Source: Paracoccus litorisediminis
GTDB taxonomy: Bacteria > Pseudomonadota > Alphaproteobacteria > Rhodobacterales > Rhodobacteraceae
Length of the DNA: 64,000 nt
Reading direction: 5' to 3'
Assembly (NCBI RefSeq): GCF_009711205.1
Contig: NZ_WMIG01000009.1
Span: 84,756 to 148,755 of the forward strand
The translations under genes were made by a program, and so were the position numbers. Positions 1-8,467 of the stretch are shown piece after piece; position 1 is the stretch's first letter; each line of letters begins with the position of its first letter. Below the pieces are notes generated by a model. It ran no database searches. It worked only from the letters and a program-made list of their open reading frames with translations, and was not told where the DNA came from.

Positions 1-726
1 ATCGCGTTCGAGGCGATCACAAGATGCTTGTGGTCAATTGGCGAAACCGAGCAACATCCATCGGTTGCAAGCCTTCTGTCATTTTCGCTCGAAAACTCCT
101 TCACCGAGCTTCCTGATCATCAGGACAATTTCCTGGCACAACTGGGCTTCAGGCGTCGGTATGACGACAGCTACGAGATCTCTCTCCCCAATCTTGGGTT
201 AACCGTCCTCATAGCCTTCGAGAGACAAGAGATCGAACGCGGAAGCATCTATCGCAAGACGCGGACCAGGATTCTTATCACCTCGAAAGATACAAAGGAT
301 GTCGTCAAGGCAGTGCTTGCGACCCTTATCGGCTCGGCTCTTGCGAGCTGTGCGATCAGTCCCGAGCCAATGGATTTCGCTTACAGTCTTCGTACCCAAC
401 CCATATACATCTGTACGATCAACGCCTCGATGCAGGGGAACAACGAAGAGATTGTACGAGAAGCCGCAGAAATGCTGTCGACGACCGAGTTCCGCTCCAA
501 AGAGCATGAGATGGAAGTTTGGAAAGCACGACAAATGTGTCTGGCGGCCGCCGGATTCGATCCAGGGCCAATTGACGGAATCCCGGGTGACAGGACGATG
601 AAGGCGGCGGAGAGCTATTCTGCGGCTTTCGATAACGTTCAAATCCTCTGGTCGTCTTCAGTTTTCGCGCGACACCTCATCTACCACAGCTTCGTGCGGC
701 ACGAATTACTTCGCCAGATGAAATAG
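1..726 (+). CDS. Protein with C-terminal peptidoglycan-binding motif, 5' partial
   Basis: The reading frame is open from base 1; the first candidate start is a TTG at 28, so the gene may begin to the left. The visible C-terminal part carries the signature GFDPGPIDGIPGDRT, typical of PG_binding_1 repeats that bind cell-wall glycan. A hydrophobic stretch ending in ALASC (bases about 316-354) resembles a lipobox but lies inside the frame, so it would only act as one if translation started much later. The gene is on the plus strand and ends 14 bp from the convergent baseplate gene W. Its base composition is lower in GC than the tail genes beside it, as for a phage moron or the host junction. Substrate and role are not known. 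Confidence 0.6.
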   Translation: MAFEAITRCLWSIGETEQHPSVASLLSFSLENSFTELPDHQDNFLAQLGFRRRYDDSYEISLPNLGLTVLIAFERQEIERGSIYRKTRTRILITSKDTKDVVKAVLATLIGSALASCAISPEPMDFAYSLRTQPIYICTINASMQGNNEEIVREAAEMLSTTEFRSKEHEMEVWKARQMCLAAAGFDPGPIDGIPGDRTMKAAESYSAAFDNVQILWSSSVFARHLIYHSFVRHELLRQMK

Positions 727-740
727 TTCTGCCTTTAACT

Positions 741-1079
741 TCAACTGATCTCGAGGCCGTCGATCCGCACCGGAGTCCCGGTTGGGGTGTAGACGCCCAC
801 CAGTGACAGGTGAACCTTGCCCGGCGCCGGGATGCTGGCGGTGACCTGTTCGACATAGATGCGCGGTTCCCATGTCGCCAGCGCGATGAAGGTTTCGGCA
901 TAGAGATCGACCAGCGTTTCGTCGTTCAACGGTGCGTCGACCAGCTCGGGCAGGCGCGAGCCATAGGCGCGACGCATCACGCGTGTGCCAATCGGCGTGG
1001 TCAGGATGTCGCGGATACTCTGCCGCAGATGATCGATGCCATCGAGACGGCGTCCGGTCGTGGCGTTCATGCCTGCCAT
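741..1079 (-). CDS. W: Baseplate protein W (GPW/gp25 family)
   Basis: A short protein (112 aa) of the gpW/gp25 family, a T6SS TssE relative that forms part of the baseplate wedge in contractile-tailed phages. Family traits visible are a central region with IRDILTTPIGTRVMRRAYGSRL, split here only by naming it in parts (ILTTPIGTRVM and YGSRL), then an ETFIALATWEPRI stretch. I chose the ATG at 1079, just downstream of the V stop codon at 1084-1086, over a longer version starting at 1139 that would overlap V. It is the last gene of the visible minus-strand tail block. Confidence 0.85.
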   Translation of the reverse strand: MAGMNATTGRRLDGIDHLRQSIRDILTTPIGTRVMRRAYGSRLPELVDAPLNDETLVDLYAETFIALATWEPRIYVEQVTASIPAPGKVHLSLVGVYTPTGTPVRIDGLEIS

Positions 1080-1083
1080 TGCC

Positions 1084-1575
1084 TCACCCCACTGGCCCGC
1101 TGGTCTGGCTGCCGCCCGAACTGACCCCGCCATGAACATGCCGCGTCAGGCTGATGCCATTGGCGACGACATCGCCATTCACGATGATATTGCCGGGTGC
1201 CGTCACCGATATCGACCCGCCGACGACCGAGATCGAGACCCCGCCCGGCATGTCGATGCGGTAGGTGCCACCATCCGAGCTGGGTGCCGGATAGGCATCG
1301 CTGGGCAGGCTGCCGATGATGACGCCCTGCCCGGTGTCACCCATCGGCGACAGGATCACGACCTGCTCGCCGGGTACCGGTGGCGACCAGATCCTTGCGC
1401 CGCCCGCTCGCGCAGTGCTGAAGCGCAACCAGGCGCTTTCGGTCTCGCCGCCGAAGGTGACCTTCGCCTCGGCCGCGGCAGGGTCGACCTCGGTGATCGT
1501 CGCGAAGCGGACCAGGTTGGCAAGCCGTCGCTCCAGCTCGGCCATCGCGAGCTGCCCCATGTCGGCACCGCGCAT
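1084..1575 (-). CDS. V: Baseplate assembly protein V (tail spike)
   Basis: 163 residues with the P2 gpV layout: an N-terminal OB-like region rich in VWSPPVPGEQVVILSP-type strands, a Gly/Ile-rich beta-helix (SISVVGGSISVTAPG), and a C-terminal RHVHGGV motif near residue 145 that resembles the metal-binding HxH tip of phage spike proteins. In P2-like phages this trimer forms the membrane-piercing needle at the tail tip. Its start overlaps the stop of the upstream gene at 1575, so the two are probably translationally coupled. Confidence 0.88.
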   Translation of the reverse strand: MRGADMGQLAMAELERRLANLVRFATITEVDPAAAEAKVTFGGETESAWLRFSTARAGGARIWSPPVPGEQVVILSPMGDTGQGVIIGSLPSDAYPAPSSDGGTYRIDMPGGVSISVVGGSISVTAPGNIIVNGDVVANGISLTRHVHGGVSSGGSQTSGPVG

Positions 1576-2108
1576 CAGATGCCCCCAACGGGGGCGTAAT
1601 CCCCCGCATGTGGCACGCCGATATTCGGAACCTGGCTGGTCAGCACCTCGGACGGGATGGGATCACCATCGTCCCAGATGCTCTTGCCGATATGGATGGT
1701 CTGTCGCCATTCCACGGCCCAGACCTCGAACTGGTCCAGGTCTGGATCAAAATCGCGGGGCGCGATCGCGCTAATGGTCGCCGCTTCTACCGGAAGACCC
1801 CAGCGCTGCCCTTGCGCGTGATGCGCGATGTCGGCCGCCAGCTTGGCCACCTGAACCTTGGCGCCGATGTCGCGGAAGCCCACGATCACCGTCGCCTCGA
1901 TATGAGCGATGACGGCCAGCTGCTCAGTTCCGGGATTGTCCGTCGGCTCCAGCTCGACCAGTTCGATCAGGCAGGCGGGCAGCGCCAAGTTGCGGCGATC
2001 GGTCCGGAACGCTTCTACCAGCTGAAGCCGGGGGTAAGCCGACCAGATCGATTTCACGATGGCCGCGAAGAACCGATCGAGATCAAGCGCGGTATCCGGC
2101 TGTGGCAT
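1575..2108 (-). CDS. Probable tail terminator / Mu gp37-like protein
   Basis: 177 residues. The N-terminal half reads as a helix followed by a beta-rich core (HIEATVIVGF, then FEVWAVEWRQTIHIG) and ends in a flexible tail. This pattern of a small protein with a conserved EVWAVEWRQ-type strand resembles tail terminator proteins that cap the tube. The assignment comes from shape and from its place between fibre and V, not from a firm motif. Such genes usually sit nearer the sheath and tube genes, which are absent here. Confidence 0.5.
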   Translation of the reverse strand: MPQPDTALDLDRFFAAIVKSIWSAYPRLQLVEAFRTDRRNLALPACLIELVELEPTDNPGTEQLAVIAHIEATVIVGFRDIGAKVQVAKLAADIAHHAQGQRWGLPVEAATISAIAPRDFDPDLDQFEVWAVEWRQTIHIGKSIWDDGDPIPSEVLTSQVPNIGVPHAGDYAPVGGI

Positions 2109-2160
2109 TCTATGTCCTCACACCTGAAGGGAACGACGCGCGGCGTCTCTCATTCCCGGC

Positions 2161-3168
2161 TCACCTGTAGATGATGCCATTGGCCGTCAGGGTGTTGACC
2201 GCGATATTGGTGCCGCCGATAGCACCGTAGGCGCTGATCCGGCTGCCGCGGGTCGCGACAATGTCGCTGGTGCTGTCGGAGGCAGCCTTCCGGCATTGGG
2301 CATTCCCTGCATAGATGATCGCGCCGTCGCGGGCCTCGATGCCCACCGAGCCCGCCCCGGTACAGATGCCATTGCCGATATTCACCGAGGCCAAGTTCTG
2401 CGCCAGAACGCCGCGCACCGCGCAGCCGCTGACGTCGACATCAATGGCGCTGACCGTGGTCGATCCGCCGGCATTGATCCCGTTCTCGCCCGCGTTCGAG
2501 AAGATCGCACCCGTCGCACTCAGGCGCCCGCCCATGGCCACGTTCGCGCCATCGGCCCCGGCCAACTTGACCCCGGCACCGCCGAGCACCGTCGCGCCGC
2601 CACCGTCGCCGCACAACACCCCGCAACGATCAGTCGCGCTGCCGGTGTTCATCATGGTGAACAGCTGCCCGATCCGGGGCAGGACGCCACCATCGAGCAC
2701 CCCGAAGGCCGGGATCCGGATACCGAATTGCTGGGTCAGATAGGCCCGGTCAATGAAGGTTTCGGCATCGTCGCCGGTGATGGTGATCCAGCCCATGTTG
2801 AGGCCTGAGATCAGCACCTGCTCGGCCATGATGAAGCCCGAGAGCAGCCGCAGTTCGGTGATGAAGCCGCCCGGTTTGTAGGCCGGTCGGCGTTCGGACA
2901 GCGCGATCAGCGCCTCATTGATGGTAAGGAATTCCCCACCTGCCCCGACCGTGACCAGATCCGCGGCCTTGACCGCCATATTGTCGATCCGGGTCTTCAG
3001 ATAGCGCGTGCGATCCGTCAGTTCGCGCAGCGGCCAGTTCAGCAGGCCTTGGTTATCCTCGGGATCCACCGGGCCACCGGTCGGTTGCCAGCCGTTTTGC
3101 AGCATCGGCACGGTCTCGGGGAACTGATCGAGTTCGGCAAAGGTGGGGACTGATGCAACATCAACCAT
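2161..3168 (-). CDS. Tail fibre / receptor-binding protein (H position)
   Basis: About 335 residues. The N-terminal part (AELDQFPETVPMLQNG) is a virion-attachment region seen in phage fibres; the C-terminal two thirds is Gly/Ala/Asn-rich with short repeated strands (GGAGVKLAGADGANVAMG, GGTNIAVNTLTANG) that suggest a right-handed beta-helix. It follows tail protein I as expected for P2 gene H. The ATG at 3168 overlaps the I stop by 8 bp; a longer start at 3198 would overlap by 38 bp. No catalytic residues were recognised. No separate fibre chaperone gene (G) follows it. Confidence 0.75.
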   Translation of the reverse strand: MVDVASVPTFAELDQFPETVPMLQNGWQPTGGPVDPEDNQGLLNWPLRELTDRTRYLKTRIDNMAVKAADLVTVGAGGEFLTINEALIALSERRPAYKPGGFITELRLLSGFIMAEQVLISGLNMGWITITGDDAETFIDRAYLTQQFGIRIPAFGVLDGGVLPRIGQLFTMMNTGSATDRCGVLCGDGGGATVLGGAGVKLAGADGANVAMGGRLSATGAIFSNAGENGINAGGSTTVSAIDVDVSGCAVRGVLAQNLASVNIGNGICTGAGSVGIEARDGAIIYAGNAQCRKAASDSTSDIVATRGSRISAYGAIGGTNIAVNTLTANGIIYR

Positions 3169-3754
3169 TTTGGCCCTCGTAGATATAGGTGTTGCCAAGC
3201 GTGACGCGGTCGCCGATCAGCCATTGATCGTCGCCGAGCAGATAGCGCTGGTCGGAAAGGGAAATGCGCCGCAGCCGGCACCGCGCCGGAACCACGGTTT
3301 CAAGGCGCATGGCAATGCGATCGGCCTCGCCGTGGCGGATCCGCGTCGGGATCTCGATCCAGTAATCCGCCCAGAATGGATCTTCCGGTCCCAACCGCCA
3401 TGCCCCACCGAGCTCAAGGTCCGCGCCTCCGATACGGGGCAGGTCACGGTCCTCGATCAGGATTGCATCCGGATGGCCGAGCATCGCCAGAAACTGCGCG
3501 ACTGCCGGGCGCGTGCCCTTGATGCGGTGAAACGCGATAGAGGCCGCCATTGCCGCGCGCTTCTCGGCCTCGGTCCAGTCGGGATTCCATTCATCGACGG
3601 ACAGTGCCCAGGCCAGCCATGGCAGGAATGCCACCGGCACATCGGCCGGGTCCCACATCTGCCCTGCCAGAGTTGGGATGAGGTTCGCACGCGCCATCGC
3701 GGTCGAAACCGCCCGTTCAGTCGCCGTCGCATTGTTCGGCAAGAGGTCAGTCAC
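3161..3754 (-). CDS. I: Tail protein I (baseplate)
   Basis: 197 residues matching P2 gpI: N-terminal LLPNNATATERAV, then LPWLAWALSVDEWNPDW, the family hallmark, and FHRIKGTRPAV. The protein joins the baseplate wedge to the fibre. The start codon overlaps the stop of gene J and the fibre start overlaps its own stop, so J, I and fibre are translated as one coupled unit, as in P2-like phages. Confidence 0.9.
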   Translation of the reverse strand: MTDLLPNNATATERAVSTAMARANLIPTLAGQMWDPADVPVAFLPWLAWALSVDEWNPDWTEAEKRAAMAASIAFHRIKGTRPAVAQFLAMLGHPDAILIEDRDLPRIGGADLELGGAWRLGPEDPFWADYWIEIPTRIRHGEADRIAMRLETVVPARCRLRRISLSDQRYLLGDDQWLIGDRVTLGNTYIYEGQNG

Positions 3755-4638
3755 GACATCACCTGATGACCGATCGCGATCGAACTGGCCCGCGCCACGC
3801 CGGTGCGGCCCGGGTTGATATCGGATGTGGGTGAGGTCAGCACCACGCTTTCGACACCGGGCTGGTGCAACCGGGCGAGCAGCGCCGTCAGTCGGACGAC
3901 CCGACCGACAGCCAGCTCATCCGCGACATAGGCCTGCACGGCCGCACGCGCCGCTGCTTGCACCACCTCGGCACCCGGTCCATGCGACAGGATCAGGGTG
4001 GCATCGACCGCGAAATCAGTGAAGCTCGGGGCGGCGACGACCGGATCATCGCAAAGAGGCCGGACATCCTCCAGCGCGTCGGCAACGACGGCGAGCAGCC
4101 CGGCCGATGGCATCCCGCCCGCTTCATGGGACAGCACGGTGATCAGCACCCGCCCTGGAGCCGGGCTGGTGACCGCCACCCCACGCACGCGGCCATCGGC
4201 ACTGAGCGCATGGAAGCTATAAGCCCCGACCGTGCCGGCGGTGGTCAGCGCCTCGAGCGACAGTTGGGTGCGCTTGCGCAACGCGGCATCGTCTTCGCGG
4301 ATCTCGGCAACCGGCGGGGTCGCATCGGGATTGGCCGCGACCACGACCTGCCGGGTCACCCCATACAGCGCCGCCAAATTCTCAAGATCCGTGCCGGTCG
4401 CCGTGGCCAGCAAGACCGCACGAACCGAATCGTTCGCCCGAGCCCGCATGATCACTTCGCGATAGGCCCCGACCTCAAGCAGCTTGTTGATCGGCTCGCT
4501 TTCCAGCTCGAGCACGTCGGCAAGTTCCGGCGCCAGCGCCAACAGCTGCGCCCTGATCTCGGAAAGGATCAGCTCGAAGTCGAGCTCTTCGACCGCATCG
4601 GGTGCCGACAGGCCGGTCAGGTCGATCGGATCAGCCAT
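3751..4638 (-). CDS. J: Baseplate assembly protein J
   Basis: 295 residues with typical gpJ features: IDLTGLSAPDAVEELDF at the N-terminus, the conserved AYREVIMRARANDSVRAV segment, then GTDLENLAALYGVTR, and a C-terminal domain that repeats the VRLTALLARLHQPGVESV pattern. It is a baseplate wedge subunit. It begins 8 bp inside the preceding gene and its stop overlaps the I start. Confidence 0.9.
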   Translation of the reverse strand: MADPIDLTGLSAPDAVEELDFELILSEIRAQLLALAPELADVLELESEPINKLLEVGAYREVIMRARANDSVRAVLLATATGTDLENLAALYGVTRQVVVAANPDATPPVAEIREDDAALRKRTQLSLEALTTAGTVGAYSFHALSADGRVRGVAVTSPAPGRVLITVLSHEAGGMPSAGLLAVVADALEDVRPLCDDPVVAAPSFTDFAVDATLILSHGPGAEVVQAAARAAVQAYVADELAVGRVVRLTALLARLHQPGVESVVLTSPTSDINPGRTGVARASSIAIGHQVMS

Positions 4639-5212
4639 TTTTACCCACCCCTAAAACCATTCTGGCGCGCAGATCGGACAGGAAGTGCTTCATGAATATC
4701 GCCACCGCATCCGGCAGGATCTCGTCTTCCAGGATCACGTCCACCTGATCCTTGATCGGCAGCTTTTCCTCGGCCAAGGGGAAACGGGTCGAACGCTTCC
4801 GCCGAAAGATCGAGCGCCGCCCGTCCTTGCCCTTTGCCACGAATGCGCCTGCGAATTCCTGATCGCGGAAGGACGCGCCAGCGCCCGTTTCCTTGACCCT
4901 TCCCTTGAACTTCGACGCACCCATGTCATTCAGCCCGACCCAGATGCCGACCGTGCCACCATCCCGGTTGATCCTGGCGCGCATGGCGCGAAGCCGGCGG
5001 CGAAAGTCGCCTGCCCGGCGCAGTTCCAGTTCTGGCACCACGCGTTTCGAGGCCTGCACCCGCAACGTGGTCGCGGTGCGGCGCAGCGCCCGCGACATCG
5101 ATTTGCGAACATCGGATTCGCTGGCCTTCAACTCGGCGATCACGCGATCGAGGTCATCCTCCAGATCGAGGACAACATCGGCCCCGCGGATCCGGTGGCT
5201 CCAGCGCCTCAT
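4631..5212 (-). CDS. Minor tail protein Z-like / virion morphogenesis protein
   Basis: 193 residues, basic and helical, with LDRVIAELKASESDVRKSM near the start and RRTATTLRVQASKRVV, a pattern shared with lambda minor tail protein Z (GPZ family), which acts at the head-tail joining stage. The C-terminus carries a DVILEDEILPDAVAIFMKHF helix. The ATG at 5212 overlaps the TGA of the preceding gene (ATGA). The pairing of an FII-like joining protein followed by a Z-like protein is usual for lambda-type heads; here it leads directly into P2-type baseplate genes. Confidence 0.65.
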   Translation of the reverse strand: MRRWSHRIRGADVVLDLEDDLDRVIAELKASESDVRKSMSRALRRTATTLRVQASKRVVPELELRRAGDFRRRLRAMRARINRDGGTVGIWVGLNDMGASKFKGRVKETGAGASFRDQEFAGAFVAKGKDGRRSIFRRKRSTRFPLAEEKLPIKDQVDVILEDEILPDAVAIFMKHFLSDLRARMVLGVGKNG

Positions 5213-5532
5213 CGCGCCCCCTGCCCGTGCTTCGGCGCCAGCCGCAAGGTCGCCATGCCGGTGCCATCGACCTGCGGCAGGGACATGATATCAAACTCCC
5301 GGCCCGCGATGATGATCGTATCGAAGCGATTGACCCCGGCAAAATCCGCCGCCTTGCCCAACAGGCGCGGCTGCGTGGTATCGAGCCGGTATTCGCCCAT
5401 CCCGGCATCAAGGAACGGCTCGTCGAAGATCCCGCGGACAGACCGAATTGCGCCACCTGCCAGCCGAAGCTCACAGGCATGGGCGAATTCGTCCTCCTGC
5501 AGGAAGGCGTCCAGATCCTCGACGAAAGGCAT
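5209..5532 (-). CDS. Head-tail joining protein (FII-like)
   Basis: 107 residues from the ATG at 5532 (PFVEDLDAFLQEDEFA). The short beta-rich layout, with a DIMSLPQVDGTGMATLRLAP end in which a position-specific strand is followed by an L-rich strand, fits small head-tail adaptor proteins such as lambda FII. Gene order (capsid, small proteins, this gene, Z-like) supports that. A longer start at 5613 would run into the upstream gene and adds a low-complexity Arg-rich stretch, so it was not used. Confidence 0.6.
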   Translation of the reverse strand: MPFVEDLDAFLQEDEFAHACELRLAGGAIRSVRGIFDEPFLDAGMGEYRLDTTQPRLLGKAADFAGVNRFDTIIIAGREFDIMSLPQVDGTGMATLRLAPKHGQGAR

Positions 5533-5543
5533 GGGATCGTTCC

Positions 5544-5900
5544 TCAGCCGTATTGCTTCTGGCCGACCACAGCGACCGCCAGTGTGGCGGACGCCCCGGC
5601 GGAAACCGTGCAATGCACGCGCACCTCGTCCTTGAAGCCGTCGGCATCGACCTCGATCATCTGGCTGCCGCCTGCGGCACTGGTGATCGTCGCGAATACC
5701 GCGTCCTCGATATCCTCCCAGGCGTCGGTGCCATTGCGATGCTGCAGCTTCGCGGCCACCGTCTGGCCCGCGCCACCGCTCGGGCCGTGCATCAGGATCA
5801 CCTTGGCATGGCCATGGAACTCGTCCAGCGCCACCCCGGTCAGACCGGCAGTCGCGCTGATCGCCGCCAGCGCGGCCAGCGGTTTAATCGATAGTTTCAT
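5544..5900 (-). CDS. Small phage structural protein, unknown
   Basis: 118 residues. The N-terminus (KLSIKPLAALAAISATAG) is hydrophobic and could be a weak signal-like helix. The rest is rich in beta strands (FHGHAKVILMHGP, KLQHRNGTDAWED, EVRVHCTVSAGASATLAVAVVG), consistent with a virion decoration or head protein. Its start overlaps the stop of the upstream gene (5897). Location directly after the capsid gene and before the joining protein argues for a head role, but I do not recognise a named family. Confidence 0.55.
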   Translation of the reverse strand: MKLSIKPLAALAAISATAGLTGVALDEFHGHAKVILMHGPSGGAGQTVAAKLQHRNGTDAWEDIEDAVFATITSAAGGSQMIEVDADGFKDEVRVHCTVSAGASATLAVAVVGQKQYG

Positions 5901-6202
5901 TTTGCCTCTCCGTTGCTCTGCGCGCCATCAGCCGCCTTGGGCTTGGTGCGGTTGTTCTTGGCCGGAGCCGTTTCGGGTGCATCCGGCACCGTGGGTTCGC
6001 CAGACGGGCCTGGCTCGTCCGGCGTCCCGGGTTCGTCCGAAGGACCGGCATCAACATCGGCGGCGGTCGCCAACTCGGCTTTGCCGTTGTCGAGCAAGCG
6101 GCGCGCCATGGTCTCATCGACCTCGACCACGCTGCCGGCCCGGGTGGGCACACCGCCGACCACCACGGCCGAGCTCAGCTTCACCTTGAAAGTCTTCGAC
6201 AT
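5897..6202 (-). CDS. Small acidic phage protein after capsid gene
   Basis: 101 residues from ATG 6202. An N-terminal domain of about 45 residues (SKTFKVKLSSAVVVGGVPTR, then EVDETMARRLLDNGKAEL) is a small fold frequent in phage head clusters. After it comes a Pro/Glu/Asp-rich low-complexity linker with repeated GPSDEPG/TPDEPG/PSGEP units and a basic end. A longer version starting at 6385 covers Arg-rich shadow sequence inside the capsid gene and is unlikely. Function unknown. Confidence 0.6.
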   Translation of the reverse strand: MSKTFKVKLSSAVVVGGVPTRAGSVVEVDETMARRLLDNGKAELATAADVDAGPSDEPGTPDEPGPSGEPTVPDAPETAPAKNNRTKPKAADGAQSNGEAK

Positions 6203-6252
6203 GGATTCCTCATGGACTGGCAGGACCGAAGGCTCGTCCCGCGGTTGCAGGA

Positions 6253-8229
6253 TCAGAGGTTCCGGCCCAAGCACAGGGACGCGGCGCGGCGCACGGCGAT
6301 ATCGACATCCTGCATCATCACGATGCGGATCCGGCCGCGGGCCGAATGCGTGAACGGATCGACGGTGACGTCGAGGCCGCCCCACATGCCGATCAGCACA
6401 TCGGCAAAATTGCCATGGAAGACGTCGCCGTTCGCAATCTGGTTCGTGACCTCGCAGCGATAGCCGTTCACCGTCCCGCCGCTTTCCCAGATGACGCCCT
6501 GGTCAGTGCCCGAGGCGAACTTGGGCGTGGTCTTGGCATGACCGCGCATCCGGGCATTGAAGACATAGGCCATGCTGTTCACATCGGCATTGTCGGCCGA
6601 GATCTCGGTCTCCATCGCGACCAGTTCGGCATAGGTCGGGTTTGCCCCGGCAAAATCGACGACATTCAGGCCGGGGGTGCGGGCGATGCCGCGTGGCGTA
6701 TGATCGGAGCCCGCGCCGTAATAGCCGGCATAGTCCACCGCCTGTGCCAGCGCCGCTGACATGTCACGGCGCATCATCGCCTCGACATCAAGGCTGGATT
6801 GCATGATCAGCTTGCGGGTGACCTCGGTCATGCCCGCGACGGTCTTCGGGCGCAGGCCGAACTGGTCGAAGGACATGGCCGAAAGGGTCGCCTCATCGTC
6901 CTCGCCGAGCCAGTAACCGGACGCGCCGCCCGCCTGCGTCGGCACATCGATATTGCCGACAAGGCCGCCGATCGGGGTTGCCAGCTGCAGCAGGGTCGTG
7001 CGGTTGCGCAGCATGTCGACAAAGGATTGCGACAGCATGTCCGTCGCGACCAGGATGCCACCGGTATCGCCAGCATTGGCACCACCGGTGCCGGTATTCA
7101 GCGCCCGGGTCAGCACATCAACCGGGATCAAGGTGCCTTTCGGGCTGCGTTCGGCGCGCTCGGTCGCGGCCGCGGCGCATTCGAACTCAAAGGCCGCCGC
7201 TTCACGCAGGCCGCGATCATTGGGATTGGTCAGCGATTGGAACAGCCGCATGAACGAATAGCGGCGCACCTCGCCATCGGTCATGCCAATCGGGTTTCCG
7301 CCTTCGGTCAGGGGACGGCCGCGATTGGTCCCCATTTTCGCGAGCAGGTCGGCCCGGAACTGGTCCACCCCGCGCCCGTCGCGCACCGCGGCATTGGCCA
7401 GATCGCTCGCGTCATATTGGCGGCCCAGTTCCAGGATCGTGCCCACGCGCGCGCGCTCGGCGGTTTCGCCTGCGCCACGTTCGGCCCCGGCCTCCTCGAC
7501 CACCTCCAGTTCGCGAACAATCTTGCCGTCATCATCGAGCTCAGCCCAGACCAGCTGACCGGTGGCATTGCGAACGAGTTTCTTCTTCATGGAACGGTTC
7601 CCATTGGGGGGTTGCTGATCGGGCGCTGCCCGCGTGTTCGCAGGTTGAACCGGCAAATCACTCGCTTCCTCTGGCGTGATTTCATGCGAGCGCCCGACGC
7701 CGACCGTCGGATCCGCGGGCACGCTGACCAGGGAAATCTCGTAGGGTTCCCAATCGGTGACACGCACCAGGTCGGCCGCGCCATTCCGCTTCTCGATCTC
7801 GATCGCATGCACGGCATAGCCGAAAGAGACGTGGCGACGGATCCCGTCGGCCACATCTCGCAGGATCTCGTCGGCGCGTGCGCTGCGCCCGAAGCGGACC
7901 TTGGCCCGGCCGCGCCGATCCTCCCCGATCTCCACGCTTTCCACGACGCCGATCTGATCGTCCCAATCGTGATTGACCAGGAGCGCCGCACCGCTTTGAA
8001 GACGGTCCATGCGGATCGCCCCCTCCCTGTGATCCAGCACCTCGTCGCCGAACCACCGCGCCACCGGCATCTCGCTCGAAAAGGCGAGCTCGACCGTCCG
8101 ATTCTCGAAATCGATCTGTCGGACCTCGCCCAGATGCCGGAACTCACCGGCCCCGCGGGTCCGCGCGTTGATCTGTTCAGGGGTGATGGATCGGGTCAGG
8201 AAGGACCCGACAATGCTCGCATACTTCAT
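6253..8229 (-). CDS. Prohead protease fused to HK97-type major capsid protein
   Basis: 658 residues. Residues about 1-180 are a HK97 U35-type prohead protease: LLVNHDWDDQIG supplies the candidate catalytic His (H87) and HVSFGYAV the Ser (S135). A Pro/Ala linker (about 185-213) follows. Residues about 214-658 are a HK97-fold capsid protein, with a coiled delta-like region, VDVLTRALNTGTGGANAGD and SMAYVFNARMRG. Fusions of this kind are known; most phages keep the two separate. An in-frame ATG at 7590 (residue 214, KKKLVRNATG) could start a capsid-only product. The gene begins 50 bp below an 18-bp repeat and a second copy sits upstream of the internal ATG. I used the ATG at 8229; a start at 8316 would include the upstream repeat. 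Confidence 0.88.
   Translation of the reverse strand: MKYASIVGSFLTRSITPEQINARTRGAGEFRHLGEVRQIDFENRTVELAFSSEMPVARWFGDEVLDHREGAIRMDRLQSGAALLVNHDWDDQIGVVESVEIGEDRRGRAKVRFGRSARADEILRDVADGIRRHVSFGYAVHAIEIEKRNGAADLVRVTDWEPYEISLVSVPADPTVGVGRSHEITPEEASDLPVQPANTRAAPDQQPPNGNRSMKKKLVRNATGQLVWAELDDDGKIVRELEVVEEAGAERGAGETAERARVGTILELGRQYDASDLANAAVRDGRGVDQFRADLLAKMGTNRGRPLTEGGNPIGMTDGEVRRYSFMRLFQSLTNPNDRGLREAAAFEFECAAAATERAERSPKGTLIPVDVLTRALNTGTGGANAGDTGGILVATDMLSQSFVDMLRNRTTLLQLATPIGGLVGNIDVPTQAGGASGYWLGEDDEATLSAMSFDQFGLRPKTVAGMTEVTRKLIMQSSLDVEAMMRRDMSAALAQAVDYAGYYGAGSDHTPRGIARTPGLNVVDFAGANPTYAELVAMETEISADNADVNSMAYVFNARMRGHAKTTPKFASGTDQGVIWESGGTVNGYRCEVTNQIANGDVFHGNFADVLIGMWGGLDVTVDPFTHSARGRIRIVMMQDVDIAVRRAASLCLGRNL
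7667..7684 (-). promoter_or_regulatory. 18-bp repeat, copy D (one mismatch)
   Basis: Minus-strand reading TGAAATCACGCCAGAGGA, differing at one base from three exact copies elsewhere. It lies in the protease-capsid linker, 77 bp upstream of the internal ATG at 7590. In the reading frame it encodes EITPEE. Confidence 0.35.
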
Positions 8230-8278
8230 GCCGCCCTCTTGAGTTACGAGGGCATTAGGCCGCGCCACGCACCGGTGA

Positions 8279-8296
8279 TCCTCTGGCGGGATTTCA
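8279..8296 (-). promoter_or_regulatory. 18-bp repeat, copy C (exact)
   Basis: Minus-strand TGAAATCCCGCCAGAGGA, 50 bp upstream of the protease-capsid start at 8229, in a 238-bp gap that follows a hairpin. It is identical to copies A and B. If it were translated in the downstream frame it would read EIPPED. Confidence 0.4.
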
Positions 8297-8402
8297 GGCC
8301 GGAATCGTCGGCGCAATCCGCGCCATTGACAGAATCGCGGGTCAGGCGCAGCCTTCAGGGGTTCAATGTTGTTTTACCGACAAGACGGAAAGCCGAAGTC
8401 AG

Positions 8403-8433
8403 TGAAGCCTCGTCTCACGCCGGCGAGGCTTCA
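8403..8433. terminator. Strong inverted repeat at end of fibre/esterase block
   Basis: Ten-base arms TGAAGCCTCG (8403-8412) and CGAGGCTTCA (8424-8433) are perfectly complementary, with an 11-base loop. On the plus strand it is followed by ATTCTTTTCTG, a T-rich run. It lies 35 bp below the stop of the 8468-9202 gene, so it could end the transcript of that gene or act in both directions. Confidence 0.5.
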
Positions 8434-8467
8434 TTCTTTTCTGTCCCTCATCAAGTTGCGATTAGGC

